DNA of 64,000 nt from positions 5,022,001 to 5,086,000 of the forward strand of contig OZ017766.1 in the NCBI GenBank assembly GCA_963969345.1. The letters run 5' to 3'. The notes below the pieces were generated by a model. The model searched no databases. It was given only the letters and a program-made list of their open reading frames with translations, and was not told where the DNA came from. Origin of the DNA: Turbatrix aceti. Lineage: Eukaryota; Nematoda; Chromadorea; Rhabditida; Panagrolaimidae. Below are positions 34,696-47,632 of the stretch, piece after piece (the first letter of the stretch is position 1; every line of letters starts with the position of its first letter). The position numbers and the translations under genes were made by a program.

Positions 34696-35280
34696 TCAGA
34701 ACCGAACAATCGACGCCCGTGGTCGGCGGATGGGTGAAGCACCGGCCGATGATAGCACGGGCTGGGACCTGCGGGAGGAGGATTTTTTGATGCCACCGGA
34801 TGCCACCAGAGAGGCCCCCCCAGGCTGCTTTCGGACACCCATAAAATCCGTGATACGTCGCTGGCGGGTGACCTTCTTCGGCGTTCGGTACTTTTTGATG
34901 CCGGAGAGATGCTGTTCGATGCTCGAATTGGCATCTTCCATGCTCGAGTCTGGATCGCAGTTTTCGTCGTTGGTCGACGTGACAGAATCGTTAAAGATGT
35001 CGAAGAAGACGGGTCGGATGGTCGAAAGCCGTTGTTTCGGGGCCCGTGGAGAGCAGACGATGGGTCGGTAGACTTCTGGCACGACAGCCGCGTCCACCTT
35101 GACGTACTCAAAAACCGTCGACGAAGACGAAGGCATGGGGGCTCCGAGATCGCAGTCAAAAGCCCATTTCTCGAATTTTTCGCGACGGATTCTGTCGGCC
35201 AGCTCGGAGATGAAGCAATCGTCTTCCGGCGCCGGCGTGCCGAAGAGAGCTCGTTTAGCGTGACGTGAAGCAGTGGTCAT
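34696..35280 (-). CDS. cki-1: CKI-1-type CDK inhibitor with PCNA-binding (PIP) motif
   Basis: Single coding exon of 194 residues, starting at the ATG that follows a TTTTTTTCTAG acceptor by 13 bases. The kinase-inhibitory domain is complete: KRALFG cyclin-binding motif (residues 8-13), KWAFDCDLGAPMPSSSS, then FEYVKVDAAVVPEVYRPIV. Near residue 140 the motif QRRITDFMGVRK fits both a PIP box (Q-x-x-I-x-x-F-M) and the TD-plus-basic-residue rule of CRL4-Cdt2 degrons. Caenorhabditis CKI-1 and human p21 carry similar motifs in the C-terminal half. The tail is Ser/Arg-rich with SP sites. The protein should restrain cyclin-CDK in the nucleus and be removed in S phase when PCNA is on DNA. It is paralogous to the copy at 13.7-14.3 kb. 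Long gene-free flanks on both sides suggest complex developmental control. Confidence 0.88.
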   Translation of the reverse strand: MTTASRHAKRALFGTPAPEDDCFISELADRIRREKFEKWAFDCDLGAPMPSSSSTVFEYVKVDAAVVPEVYRPIVCSPRAPKQRLSTIRPVFFDIFNDSVTSTNDENCDPDSSMEDANSSIEQHLSGIKKYRTPKKVTRQRRITDFMGVRKQPGGASLVASGGIKKSSSRRSQPVLSSAGASPIRRPRASIVRF

Positions 35281-38200
35281 CTTTGCTTGCAACCTAGAAA
35301 AAAAAATTAAAAAATTGGTCAAAGTTCAAGTTGAACAAAAAAATATTAGAACGAACACACGCCGCAGAATGTCGCGTCTCGACTCAATAGATCAAAAAAT
35401 GAAATACCACCACACACCGACACTCTCGGGGGGTGGGTGGTTGTCGTTCGCGCTCGGGCTCGGGCTCGTGCTCGGCCGACAGAACAGACGAAGGCAAGGT
35501 CAAGTCCGGTTGTCGTAGGGAGGAGCCAACAACTGAGTGCGAGAGGGGGGGGGGGGGTGCGCGGGATAATCCAAAGCCAAGCCAGGCTGGCCGGGATAGA
35601 TTTTTGCCGGCTAAGTCCCGACTGACCCCCTCGGTTAGTCGCAAACAAACCTCAATAGTACACGCCTGGCCTGGGTCAAGAGGTGCCAATTACAATTGTT
35701 CACCTTTACGAGACCTCACAGGGGGTGCCAACTACACGACCTGCCAGTTGGTCGTGGCAAGGTGAAAGGTGAATATCAATTTTTTTGGGGATAGAAAAAA
35801 TTATGAATCGTAATTTATGTTTGATCGGAGAGAAAATAATTTTTTTTTGTGAATCATACGAAGCAAAGCATTGATTTGTATGATAGATACATGCAAGCTG
35901 GTAGAACTGGGCAGACTAGACTGACTGACGCGAAGAAAGCGATTAGAGAAAGAAAAACTGGCAGTCATCCAAGCGGGACAAAACAGTGGCTGTGGCTGAT
36001 AACTGTACCACACACCTGAGCCAGGTCAGCACGATGTACGATACGATACGATATTTATTTGTTAAACAAAAAAAAAGAAAAATTTATAATACAACCGCAA
36101 AAAAATATATTATACATTTATGTACGCAGACAACGAACGAGTCATCCTGGCGACCGGCCAGCCAGCCAGCCAGCCTGTTTGCCGGTCGGTGGCTGGCAGC
36201 TATGACAAAACCCGACCGTCCAACCAACCGAGGAACCCTCGTTTGCTGTGTTGTGCTGTGCTGTAAAGACAAAAAGGGGGAGAAAAGAAGACCGGACAGC
36301 CGCCGCGTCGGCCGCCGCTCGCTCAGTCAGTCGGCAGGCAGGCAGGCAGCGCCGCCTCCTTTTCCAAACCTCCTCCCCCTCTAGGATCCCCCTTCCCCTT
36401 CCCCCCTCTTTTTTCATGCCCTAAGATGACGTACCGATAACCTGTTACCACCGGTCGGCATCCAACCATCCAAGGAGGAGTATGTGTGTCGGCATGGCAT
36501 AGAAATGCCGACCACGGCTACGCGCTCTGATTCCGATCAACTGATGAGATGCCATCTCTCATCTCATCTCTCTTCGCATCACGCGTCGCAAAGGTGTTTG
36601 TGAAAAATATAGTTCCGACATTTTTTGATGCGTGCGTGTGTCAAAAAAAATTACCTACCATAACCCTCCACTAAGACTGTAAAAAACGAAAACACAGAAA
36701 TAAAACACACAGGCACACGATGAAAAAAAACGCCTGATAAAACGGCCCGCGTTGATAAGCCGATCAGTTGCAAAAAAAAACTGTAAGACGAGGTGGAGGG
36801 GTCCGGTGTTGTTGTACAGTCGTAAAAGAGTAAGAATTGTATTATAAAAAAAAACGGCAATCAAGGGAAAAATGAAGAATACCTTTACGGAAAGGTTTTT
36901 TGGAAAAAAATTGATAGAAAGGTTGAAGTTTTTGTTTTTTTAAGGAAAAATCTTTGAAAATTGATGCTACAAAAAAAGGAGGGGAAGTAGAAAAATGACC
37001 ACCCACGCAGGTTGGCTGACGCAAAAGATACCGCAGACGATGTTTGAAGTGCGAAAGTCATTTAGCATTTTTAAAACAATTGTTTTTAATTTTTGTGGAA
37101 TAACAGATACAATTTTTTTTATTTAACAAAATCAAAAAAAAATATTTTTTTGGGTTTCTGCGATGCTTACGTTACCATAAATTTTTTTCTAAAGCCGTGG
37201 CTTACGTACTATCTATCAACGACCTAGTACCTACCTGCGACTGGCCTAGCTCCGAAGCACCCTTCATCCTTAAAAAAACAAATTTTATCACCACCTTTTT
37301 TTTCCTTAACGCCGGCATAATAACCACCCAGCAACCAATGTAAAACGATTCTCGATACCGTATCTTCTGTCAGAGTCTAGAGTCGCTCCTTCTCATGTCA
37401 GTTTGACGGGCACCTTTGATTAGAAAAAAATAGACCAAGAAGACTTTTTTCTCTTTTTTCCTTTCTGATGCTAACTACCCGTGAGAAAAAGTACCGGGCT
37501 ACACCCTATTATTTTTTGGTGTGCCAAGAAAAAAAGGAAGAAAACCGATGCCAATCTGCGATTCTGTGATTTTGTACAGGACGGAATAATAAAAATATTA
37601 TGGCACGCCTTTTTGTTGTGTAATTGTCTAGGTTTTGCCCACAACAAGTGCAGGGCGTGGGGTGGGAAGAAGTGATTGTATCTGATTGCTTGGAATTTTT
37701 ATAGACAGAAAATAAACCAAAATAAAATAGAAAATTTTTTGTTGGGGTTTTTCGGTTTTTTTTAATTTTTTTTCTGCATTTAAAAAAAAGTTTATATCAT
37801 CCAGAAAAATTCTGTCGAATTTTGGAAACCTTCTGGGAAATTTTTTTTCACAAAAAAACTAAAAAAATGTATCAATTTTTTTTCGAAACCCAAAAGAACC
37901 TAATCAAAACCCATTTTTTTTCATTCTTTCATGTTTTCTTATTTCCATGTGTCAATTTGTTATTTCAAAAAGTGTTTTTTCACCTCTTCGTTCCTCTCCA
38001 GGAGAAAAAAAGTGCGTTTGAATTTTGCTTCGTCAACAGCAGAAAAAAAAAGCCAAATTGTTTTGCGCACATTCAAAAAAATAGAAGTGTGAAAAGATCA
38101 CAAAACGTTTTGTGAAAAGAAAGAAAGAAGAAAAAAATACCAAAAAGTGAGGTAAGACACACACACAAATTTGGCGCGTTTTTTACGCGGTTTCTGGTGT

Positions 38201-40300
38201 TTACTTGCTTTCTTTTTCTGTCTTTTTTTTTTTGCCCATAGGCCCGAGGGGCTGCTTGTCGTCTCCGTCGACGATCGTCGTCGTCTTCAAAGACAAAAAG
38301 AAGTTCTCCTGCTGATTGGGACAGCGCGCCAAAAAATCACAGGAAGGAAGAAGCATGACAATGGGCTTCAAAACAACACGTAAACTGGTTTGACTGGGCG
38401 GGGAGGGCGGTCAACAAAAGTTGTTGCCAGGAGTTCAGTTCAGGACAATCCATGAACAACACACGAGTCAGCCAAAACCGGCTTCCTTGTGTCATTGGAT
38501 GGAATTTTGGCGCGAATTTGGCAACACTCCAGGGGGGAAGAGGGGCCATAACGGAACACAACATCATCGGCGTCATGGGATCCTTCAGGGGGACAAGTCG
38601 GAAGCATCGGGGCAAAAAAACCTAGGGTGGAAGAAATGAGGGGCTTGCTGGCGGAAATGGGTGTAAAAAAAAGTGGAAAAAGCAACAAAGTAGTGTAAAA
38701 AAGGTGGTGAAGAGGGGGGTTCTTGACAGAAAAAAATGTGGAACTAGTTCTCGAAAGTTACCTGTACCGATCAGATTTAGGCACTTGAATACGGCATTTT
38801 CAATATTTTTTTTCAAAAATTTTTAAAAAATATTGTGCAATAAAATTTTTTAATTTCTTATTGGAACTTTTTGAAAATTTTTTATTAGCAAATTTTTTGA
38901 AAATTTAATTATACATAAATAACACAAAAAATTAATAAAATTTATTTTTTTTATTTTTTAAAATTTTAAAAATTCAAATAAATTTTTTTTTATAAATTTT
39001 GGTGAAAAAATATTGCGTAAACACTGTTTTTATGCGCACTTATTTTAAATTCGTTAAACATTTTTTTTTAATTATTCATAAGAAAATCATTTTTTTTTAC
39101 TAATTTTTTTTTAAAACAATTTTTTTACTAAATATCAAAAAAAATCGTTTTTAATCCGCTCAAAATTTCGTTCCAAATGAATTCAGCCTGTCAACATATT
39201 TGCGCGTGACTGTTTATCCTCTGACTCCATTCCATGACTCACCGACTTTCACATCAGCCGTCAGTCGCCATGAGACATGTCTGCGTGCCCTGCAGTGATT
39301 GAATTTGGTCAACCCGTCATGATCGCCATAATACTCTGTGAGAGTCTTCCACACTTTCCCAGAAAAATCAGCAAGTCAACTAAGCAAGAGAAAAATATTA
39401 TTTGACAGACTTCAAGTTTTTTTACTAATAGTTGTCGGTCATCCACAGTAAATTGTAAGGTCGTCAACTTTTTGTCCACCCCCTTTGCCAGGGGCCTTGA
39501 ACAAAAAAGACAGGTTATGAAAAAAGATGGCAGTCAGTCAGTCAGTCAGTCAAGTGGTCAAGGGAGTCAAAAAGATGAAACGGTGATCGTAGAAGAAGAA
39601 AAAAGACAAAAAACACACAACAATCTAGATATAGCTGTGTTAACTGAAAAATCCAGGAAACCAAGGAGACATGTTAGATATTTTTCTGACAGATGCCCGC
39701 TCTCATTTTCGACTTCTTTTTTTTTGTTGACGACATACATACTTCTGAGGAGGGTTGTTCAACAGATCGTTGACCCTATTAACCGGCAGAAATGTCTAGC
39801 AATAAATTCAAAAATAAAGAGAGAGATTTTTTTAATTGCTTTTTGTTCAAAAAAACGGTCGGCTGTTACCAATTTTGTTTTAATTTTGAAAACGTTGTAA
39901 AAATTGAGAAAAAAATTTGGATCTTTACGGTCTTGAAAAATAAAAATTTGATGCCTCAAAAAATTTTTATCAAAAACATCGTAAAGTTTTGATCGTTTTT
40001 TTTCATTATACAAAAAAATCTTATTTTGGCAAAACAATTTTTTGTGACTTTTCCAAAAATTTTATTGAAGTTCGAATTTTCAAGCGTGGAATACTGACGT
40101 TTTAAGATTTTCCAAAAATTACATTTTAGTGGATTTTCAGATCGGCTTCTTTGAAATGCGCAAAAAAAAAGAAAAAAATAGGATTTTTATATTCGAGCAG
40201 AGGAAGAAAAATTTTTGGAAAGAATTTTCTTTCTTTTAGCACTTTTCAAACATCAAAATTCAAATTTAAAAAATAACAAGAAAAATGACAAAGCGACCCT
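35281..40300. other. Gene-free region upstream of cki-1, part 1
   Basis: No gene recognised. Near the CKI gene the DNA is GC-rich with purine/pyrimidine runs (eleven consecutive G near 35550) and short tandem repeats (CCAGCCAGCCAGCCAGCC near 36155, GGCAGGCAGGCAGGCAG near 36333, GTCAGTCAGTCAGTCAGTCA near 39532). Around 38.8-39.2 kb it becomes extremely AT-rich. Position suggests the cki-1 promoter and enhancers. Confidence 0.4.
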
Positions 40301-43300
40301 GATCAGCCAGCAGCAGGCTTGTTAACCTAGCAACCAGCAGCGAGCATTGATAAGAAACTGCAGTACAACCCTAGGGCTTCCATTGTTCGTACCCGTGCAG
40401 TCAGTCCCGCGTATCAGAATAATCGAGGATCATCTATGGGACACAATCAGGGCCTGGCCTTGGAGGAAGACAATCAGGGCGCTCCCCTCCCCGCACACGC
40501 CATAGTAAAATGCAATCAGGCATTATTCTTCTTTTTTCCCGCCAAAAACCAGATGAATCGAGAGTTGGTTGGGGGCGACAAAGGTGAACTCTCCTCTACG
40601 GGGATAAAAAAGGAGCCAACGCCTGTCGACCCTAGTAGATTTTTGATTTTTGATGGCGATCAGGGGGGATTTACGATAAAGCGATGTTTTGTCAAGGGCA
40701 CGCATGCATCATCATCCCCACAAAACAATCAAGAGTAGAGCAATGATGGCGGGAAGTTTTGGTTTTTGGCGCGTAAAAGGTTTATATTAAACCGCTTGCA
40801 GGCAGCGTCAGTCACTTAATTTATGCAAACAACAAACCATTACGCAACAAAACATGATGATGAGGCTTTGGTTGTTGCGCGGGAGGGGAAGGGGGGATAA
40901 TGCGTCTAAAAAGGTGGTTCTAAGGGGGCAATATTGCTGAAACAAACATTTTGGGGTCGAAAAAGACTTGCATGAAAGGATTTTCCACTGAGTAGGGGGT
41001 CGGAGCACTTACAGTACCCCCTAGGCCCCCCAAGTCAACCCGATCACCTCACACTTTGTCAAACTCGCTGGCATTTACAAAATTGCGACCGGGTCCTCTC
41101 AAAAAAAAGAAGAATGGAAGGTTAATTAATTAGGAGCACGCTTGAAAGAGCGCAGAGCACAGGGATACATATTTACGCCTTGGATCGCTTTCGGCTTCGA
41201 TGACTTTGGCAGTCATGAAATTTGAAGCAAAATGACAATTCAAGGTCATAAGAGGGGCAAAAAAATTAAATTGCGACGCACAGGGCTCATGCTTTTGTGA
41301 CAGCCGCGGGCGGCACACGCTGATGCATGCGGGAGATAGGTTATTAATAGAGATCGGCCGCCGTGCCGCGGCATCACTGACTGGCTGGCACGTCGTTGAT
41401 CTTGTCGGCACTTTATAAATTTTGGCACTTGTCAACAAAATTTTTTTTGATCGCTTTGATGTTTATTTGAAGAAATTTTTGAGGGGTAATTTTTATGTCG
41501 CGCATCAAAAAAAAAAAATGTTCAACCCAGAAAATAATTTTTTTACAATATACGGTAGAAAAAAAAACATACCCGAGATTATCGGTCCGATAAATTATTT
41601 TTTTAGCACACGTCTGTGGCGTCAAATCCAATCAGTGTCAAGCACACCAATTTTTTTTTGTGTGCAAGTGTTTTTTTTTTGACAGGAGTTTTTTGACATA
41701 CCCAGAGGCTGGACGTGATGAACAATGAATGACAAAGCAACAGACAACCAACCGACCACCGACCGCTTCGCCTCGATTCGCCCTTAAAAAAAGATTTTGC
41801 AAAAAAGATAAGCGGACTCGTGTCGTTCAAAAAAATGGATGAAAAAAACTTCTGGGATGTACAACGTTATTCAGAGCGAAGACTGTCACGTCCGATTAGT
41901 CAGCAGCAATCGGGAAGAGCGGAGTCTGTCTTTTGTATAGCAAGCCTGCCTGCCTGCATGGGCCGATAGATCAAAAAAAAGGAGCAGACACACTTTTTTT
42001 GTGTTTGCACAACGGATACCATACTTTTTGATGGGCGCTTCCAAGTCAAAATCAAAAATTTGAACGCGTGTAAAAGGTGATAAGCGGACCTTATTTGGGT
42101 TCCCGGAAGAGTAGTGCAAACATGGGAGAGTTTTTTCAACGCCTGAACGCCAGAGGGCGTGATTTTGGTGGGGTAGAAGACTGGTGATAGGAGACATAAA
42201 CACGGGTAATAAAATAAACAAGATTTTAAATTTTTAAATGATTGGGAACTGATAGCAGGGCTTTTTTACTATACAGTTGTAGGTTTTTTGAAAAAAATGA
42301 GTAATCGACAATTTTTTGAAGATCAAGTTTGAAAATTCTAAAATGTGCCGCTCACAACGTGCGCAACGTGTTTTTTTGTTAGAATGCAGAAAAATTCTAA
42401 AAAAATGTGGAAATGACCTGTTTTTCATAACAGCATGTAAGCTAAAAAAATCGTGCGACTCTGAACAGCGAAGAAAAAATTGTGAAAGAGTAGCTTTCTT
42501 TTTTTTCCGGCACCGGGGTCGCGGACGAACAAGCGTGCATGAATGCATGCTTGAATGTGCCGTACGGACATCGAGAAAGCATGCAGACAAGTACAGGTGT
42601 GTTCGGATGATTTCAACAGTTTTGAGCTCACATAAACGATTTTTTTATAAATACAAAAAGATACAGACGGACACAATCCAATGTTATAAATATAAGCTTT
42701 TGGACGGAAAAAACCTTGGAAAACAATTTTTTCCTACAAAAGAACAAGTTTTGCACTCAAACGACCACAAAAGGCCAGTTTTTTGCCCGGTTGACAAAAT
42801 GACAATAAAACCGATCAACCACCGACCGCACACTTACGCAAGACCAAAAAAACTAGCCCCATCGACCAAAAAAACGACTAAAAGGTGCCCACGCGAGTTG
42901 GATGAGATGCTTCAAGGTCGGTCGACAGGAAGAAAAAACACAAAGAAATCAAGCCTCTTCATGTTCATTCAAAAAAAGACTCGGGGCAGTAAAAAAAGAC
43001 ATGTCGTGACAAATGCATGTACGCCGTAATTATCCGACGAGGCAGACATTTTTTCCCGATGACAAAAAAAAACGGAGAGGAAAAGGAAGAAAGATGCCTA
43101 ATTGCAGTCGTGTCTTTGACAGAGTTGATTGCCTGTTTTTTTTCAAAAACCCCATTAAAATGATCCTTGTTGCTGTCATGTAAAACAACATGTCGTCAAA
43201 AATCGAAGGCATCGTCGGTAGTTGACGGCATAAAATGGGGTTTGGAAAGGCAAAAAACAGCTGTGTGAAGTTTATTTTGAGTTTTGTATTTTTTTGATGT

Positions 43301-46300
43301 GCCGATGAGGGTTACGGTGAGGGATGAATGCAATTTTGTGTTCGTTCAAAATTTTTTTTCACGCTCAAAATTTTTATTGTTCACGTTCGTTCATGTATAA
43401 TACAAAATTTTTAAAAATGATGTGCGTTGTTCGTGTTCGTTTACGAACATTAAAAAATTTTTCGAACAGATAAAACAAACAAAATTGACCACAAATTTTG
43501 GGTCTAGTAAAAAAATGTAGTCAAAAATGCTGTTAATTAACAAAAAATTGCCCAGATTGTAAAAAAAAATGTTGGATGTTCGTTCGTCTTTGTGAAAAAA
43601 AATTGCAAACGTTCGTGTTTGTTTACGAACAAAAAACTCGAGTGTTCGCCTTATCCTTCGATTTTTTTGTTCGCGGTAACAAAAAACCTTTTTTTTTTCT
43701 ACCTATTTTGGCCAAAATTTACCAATTTTGAAAAAAATCATTTTAAAACCCCTTTCAAAACCCTGATTAAAATCAATCAGGTGTTGGAAGTCAATTTCAT
43801 GCATGTGCCCCGGCGACCCCCGTAGATGCAATCAATCGATGACAGCCCCCCCCCCCCAGCGGCGCTTGGCATGAAAAAGCTCCTGCCACCCACCCGATCT
43901 GACCGACGACCGCCGACATCAAGCAAAAATTGTATAATTTGACCTTGAAGTCCCTTCACTTTTGGGTGTTGCCTTTTGAATTTATCGGCTGTCAAATTTA
44001 TCACCGAACCGAACCGCCGCCGTTTGCATGCCGAAACACTTCTCCCGTCCTTTGCCCTTCCCGGAGGCCCCAGAGCGAACGAACACCGCGCGCGAACGAA
44101 TGCAAATTGCGAAAAGTCGAGCGAGCGTCATAAAAAAAAGGGCGATCGTATAATTTGTTCGTGTTCCTTTTCATCCCTGTTCGGTGACATTTTAAAACTA
44201 ACAAAAACAAACAAACATGCCGATGGAGAAACATTCATCGGTGGTGCTAATTTGCATAAAGCAGGGGCTTGGCAGAGCCATTTTATGCGTTGTTATAAAA
44301 TTTGTTGGTCGTTCGTTGTTGGCTGGCGAGTGCAAAGGCGAGGGCAGGTGCGCAAGGTGTGTTCTGCGTTTGCGGAACGCTTTCGCCCAATTTTTTGAGC
44401 ACCATAAAATGACTAATGAGTTTTTTTACGAAGCAAATTGTCAAAGCTATAAAAAAAAGAGTGTACACAAAAAATATCTCATCTCGAGCAATAAATGAAT
44501 TGTGTGCACACAACTCAACTCGCACAAAGATGAAAAAAGTCGTTAAAGAAAAATGAGGGCACTTTTTTGAGGGGTGAAAATCAACTTGATTGTAAAAAAA
44601 ATTTCATTCATGTTTTTTTTTGAAAAAAAAAATATTAGAAAAAAAAATTATTTTTCCAGAAAAAAAAGAACTCATTTTTGAAAAATTTGTATCACGTGAA
44701 AATTTGTTTCCCAATTTTTATCATAAAATTGGGAGTATACGGTAACGAAAATAAAAATCTCAAACACGAACAAAAAACACAAAAAACTACAAAAAAAGCT
44801 GTAAGTTTGACTGATTTTTTTTGTTTTATAATTAAATAAACTTTTCCACATATTTTATAACATTTTTTTAAATACACAAAACTCGGATGTATACAGTAAT
44901 CCAGAAAAAAACATTCCATTTACAGAAAACACAAAAAGCTACAGTACCCTACTTCAGTCATTTCGGTTGAAAACGTATCCCAAAATCCATCTCACACCAA
45001 AGAACAAATTTCCTTCCTCTGATTATCTGATACGACTACGGTAGTAAATATATTTATAACGTCAGACAACATTCTTCTTCATCTGTCTTTCATGTCTCCG
45101 ATCAGAAAAGAGACAAAAATGAAAAACGCCGACTCTCGAGAAGTGAAATTTGCGTCAAATGGTCTCTTGCTGCAAGGTCACTCAAAATATATTTATACCG
45201 TACGGTATTATTTTTGTACGTACTACGCCGTGAGCGAGTTAAATCAGTATCGTCAATCTTTTCTACGAGACAAGAAAAAAAGCCGTTTACACTCTCGTTG
45301 CCAGAGAAAGAAAAAGTTTTGGCGACGATAAAACGCGGCGATATCACCGAAATGTTGTCGGTATAATTTGCTTTGGGCAAGAAAATTCTATCGTAACCCC
45401 TGAGAAAATGACTGTCTGAAAACTTTTGGGGAAAATATTTATTTGTCAGAAAGAACAGTAAAAGATGAAAATCGCTGTCACGCATGCGTATTTTTTTGTC
45501 TGAAAAAAATGAAATGAGGAATTCTGGGGGTTACGGTAAGTTATCTGCACGCCATCGTGTTTAGGAGCACTTTTTAACTGGGAAAGAAAGACAGTACTCA
45601 AAAAAGAGATCGTACGAATTTTTAAAACGTAAAAAAACATAAAAACATTCGGAAAAAATTTGCACCTTTCTTTGTAACTTTTTTTAGGCTTACGGTGTTT
45701 TCGGGTATTAATTTTGTGCGGCATGAATATATTTATATTTAAAATCATTCATCTTTTAAATAAATTTTATTGTGGCAAAACTTTTTTTTATGAAAAACTA
45801 ATGAAAAACGTGCATAAAAAAAATTAAAAAAAAATATTTTCATAAATTTTTTATCCATTGTTGTCAATAAAAACGAAATAATAAAACCAACATCCTAAAA
45901 GTTAATTGACAGAGATAATAGTAAAATGTATAATAGTTACATGTGCAAAACATACATAAAAATAAAAAAAACATCTGCTTCAAATAAAATTTGTAAGAAT
46001 AATATTTGTTATCTTTTATGTTTTTTTAGTGTCCCGTTGATGTTAGTTCTTTTCCTTCCATGATCAAGAAAACTCATATCTCATCCGAGTGGCAGTATGC
46101 AACAACTTCCGGGACAACAAGTGCACAATCATCATGGATAAAAATTTTTGCTTCTGCATTGTTATTTTACAATTTTTAAGTTTTTTGGTTTTTCGAACAT
46201 TTGTATCCAATCCGGTATTCTTCATTTGCATCACATTACTCTGATTTGATCAGATAAAAAACAAAACAAACAAAAAAATTCGGATGTCATCGTAACAATT

Positions 46301-47610
46301 GTCATGGTTTATCGCCTGAATTGTTTTGTGTGTGCGTGTGTTGGCAAAAAAATGTCAGCAATCACCGATGCAACCAAGCCAGGCAGGTATAATACTTTTG
46401 TTTTTGTCGTCGTTTAGCGTATCTTTTTTTTCTCTCCACCTCCACCTACTGCCGATGAACGCAGCGGTAGATCGGCTAACAACTGACGTACTACTGGCAG
46501 CGCCAGACAGCCGGTGTGTACGCATAAACATCGACACGCATGTGCCAATCAGTGATCAAACAAGCAAAACGTATGCTTGGATGTCTTCAGCGACAACGCG
46601 TACGAAACGAAACGAAACGAAACTCTTTTTCTCGACTCTGATTTTTCTTGCCGGATATCAGAGCTAGCTGATTGCCGGCTGCCTGGCTGGTCGGGGGAAG
46701 GAAGAAAGCAAGATGCAGGGGGCGTCGCTTTACCTGTCTTTCATTCATTCTTTCTTCCTTTCGCCCACAATAAGTAAGTAGATCGACCTGCCTTCCAGCA
46801 AACAACAAAGAAAAAAAAAGAAGAAAAAAGGCATATCCCTTATCCTCCCTCCTATCCATTCATCCACATGCCAAAGAGTTTTGTGGATAAGATGTGGGTT
46901 GGAGATTGGAAAGATGGGATGTTCCAGGTGTTATGTAAACACCTCGTTCGCTCGCGTCCTCAAAATATAGAGCCTTTTGTGGATTTTTTTAACGTTAGAA
47001 ATTTTAAATGTTATTTGTTGACATTTTCAGAAAAAAATAATTTTGTCAGTTAATTTTTATTTTTACGCTTGATCACCTGTAATCAAATTAGGAGCCTAGA
47101 AACCATCTTTCCATCCTAGGGGAACAGTTTACACATTTAAAAAAAAATTTTTATTGTCTCCAGACAAATTTTTAATTTTTGTCATAAATTTTTTTTATTA
47201 TTGTTCGACATTTGTTTTTAATCAAAAATTTTTCCGAGTTATCAAAGAAGAGTGCAAGTTGTAAATTTATCCAGTTGACACTTTTTGTTCCCGAAAGTTC
47301 CAAACTTCCAAGTATTTGTTTACTTCATTGTTCCCCCCTGCCCGTCCGTGCCCGCGGCAATCCAAGTCAAGTGACACAACAATTCCAGTTGTTTTTTTGC
47401 AAATTTTTATTTTTTTCGCCAAGAACACATGTCAACGACCTAAGACTCGTGACTCCCAATATTCTTGTTTTTTTTTCTGAATCCAGATGTTTTTTACCAA
47501 TGTTAATATTTTTTGGCATTTTGAGGTCAAAATGGCGTGTTCGTGTGCCCCTCCCCTAATTTTAATATTTAAAAATAAAAAATCCACAAATTTTACCCTT
47601 TCTCAAATTT
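40301..47610. other. Gene-free region, part 2, up to the PDZ-ZM gene
   Basis: No supportable gene. A 237-codon plus-strand open frame at 42316-43029 is low-complexity and Lys-rich without splice logic or a domain, so it is not called. At 43340-43640 several short palindromic GTTCGTGTTCGTTTACGAAC-like units occur. CGAAACGAAACGAAACGAAA lies near 46602. Other parts alternate poly-A/T tracts with moderately GC-rich patches. Confidence 0.4.
43340..43640. repeat. Short GTTCGT/ACGAAC repeat cluster
   Basis: At least two near-identical 20-bp motifs (GTTCGTGTTCGTTTACGAAC near 43430 and GTTCGTGTTTGTTTACGAAC near 43610), plus half copies (CACGTTCGTTCATG, ATGTTCGTTCGTC). Each is an imperfect palindrome. 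Function unknown. Confidence 0.55.
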
Positions 47611-47632
47611 TCAGCACCCCTAATCCCGAATC

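Noticed and set aside
42316..43029. 237-codon open frame on + in the gene desert
   Set aside because: Lys/Arg/Cys-rich with homopolymer runs, no domain, no Kozak or splice logic, and surrounded by the same low-complexity DNA. Most likely chance in A-rich sequence.
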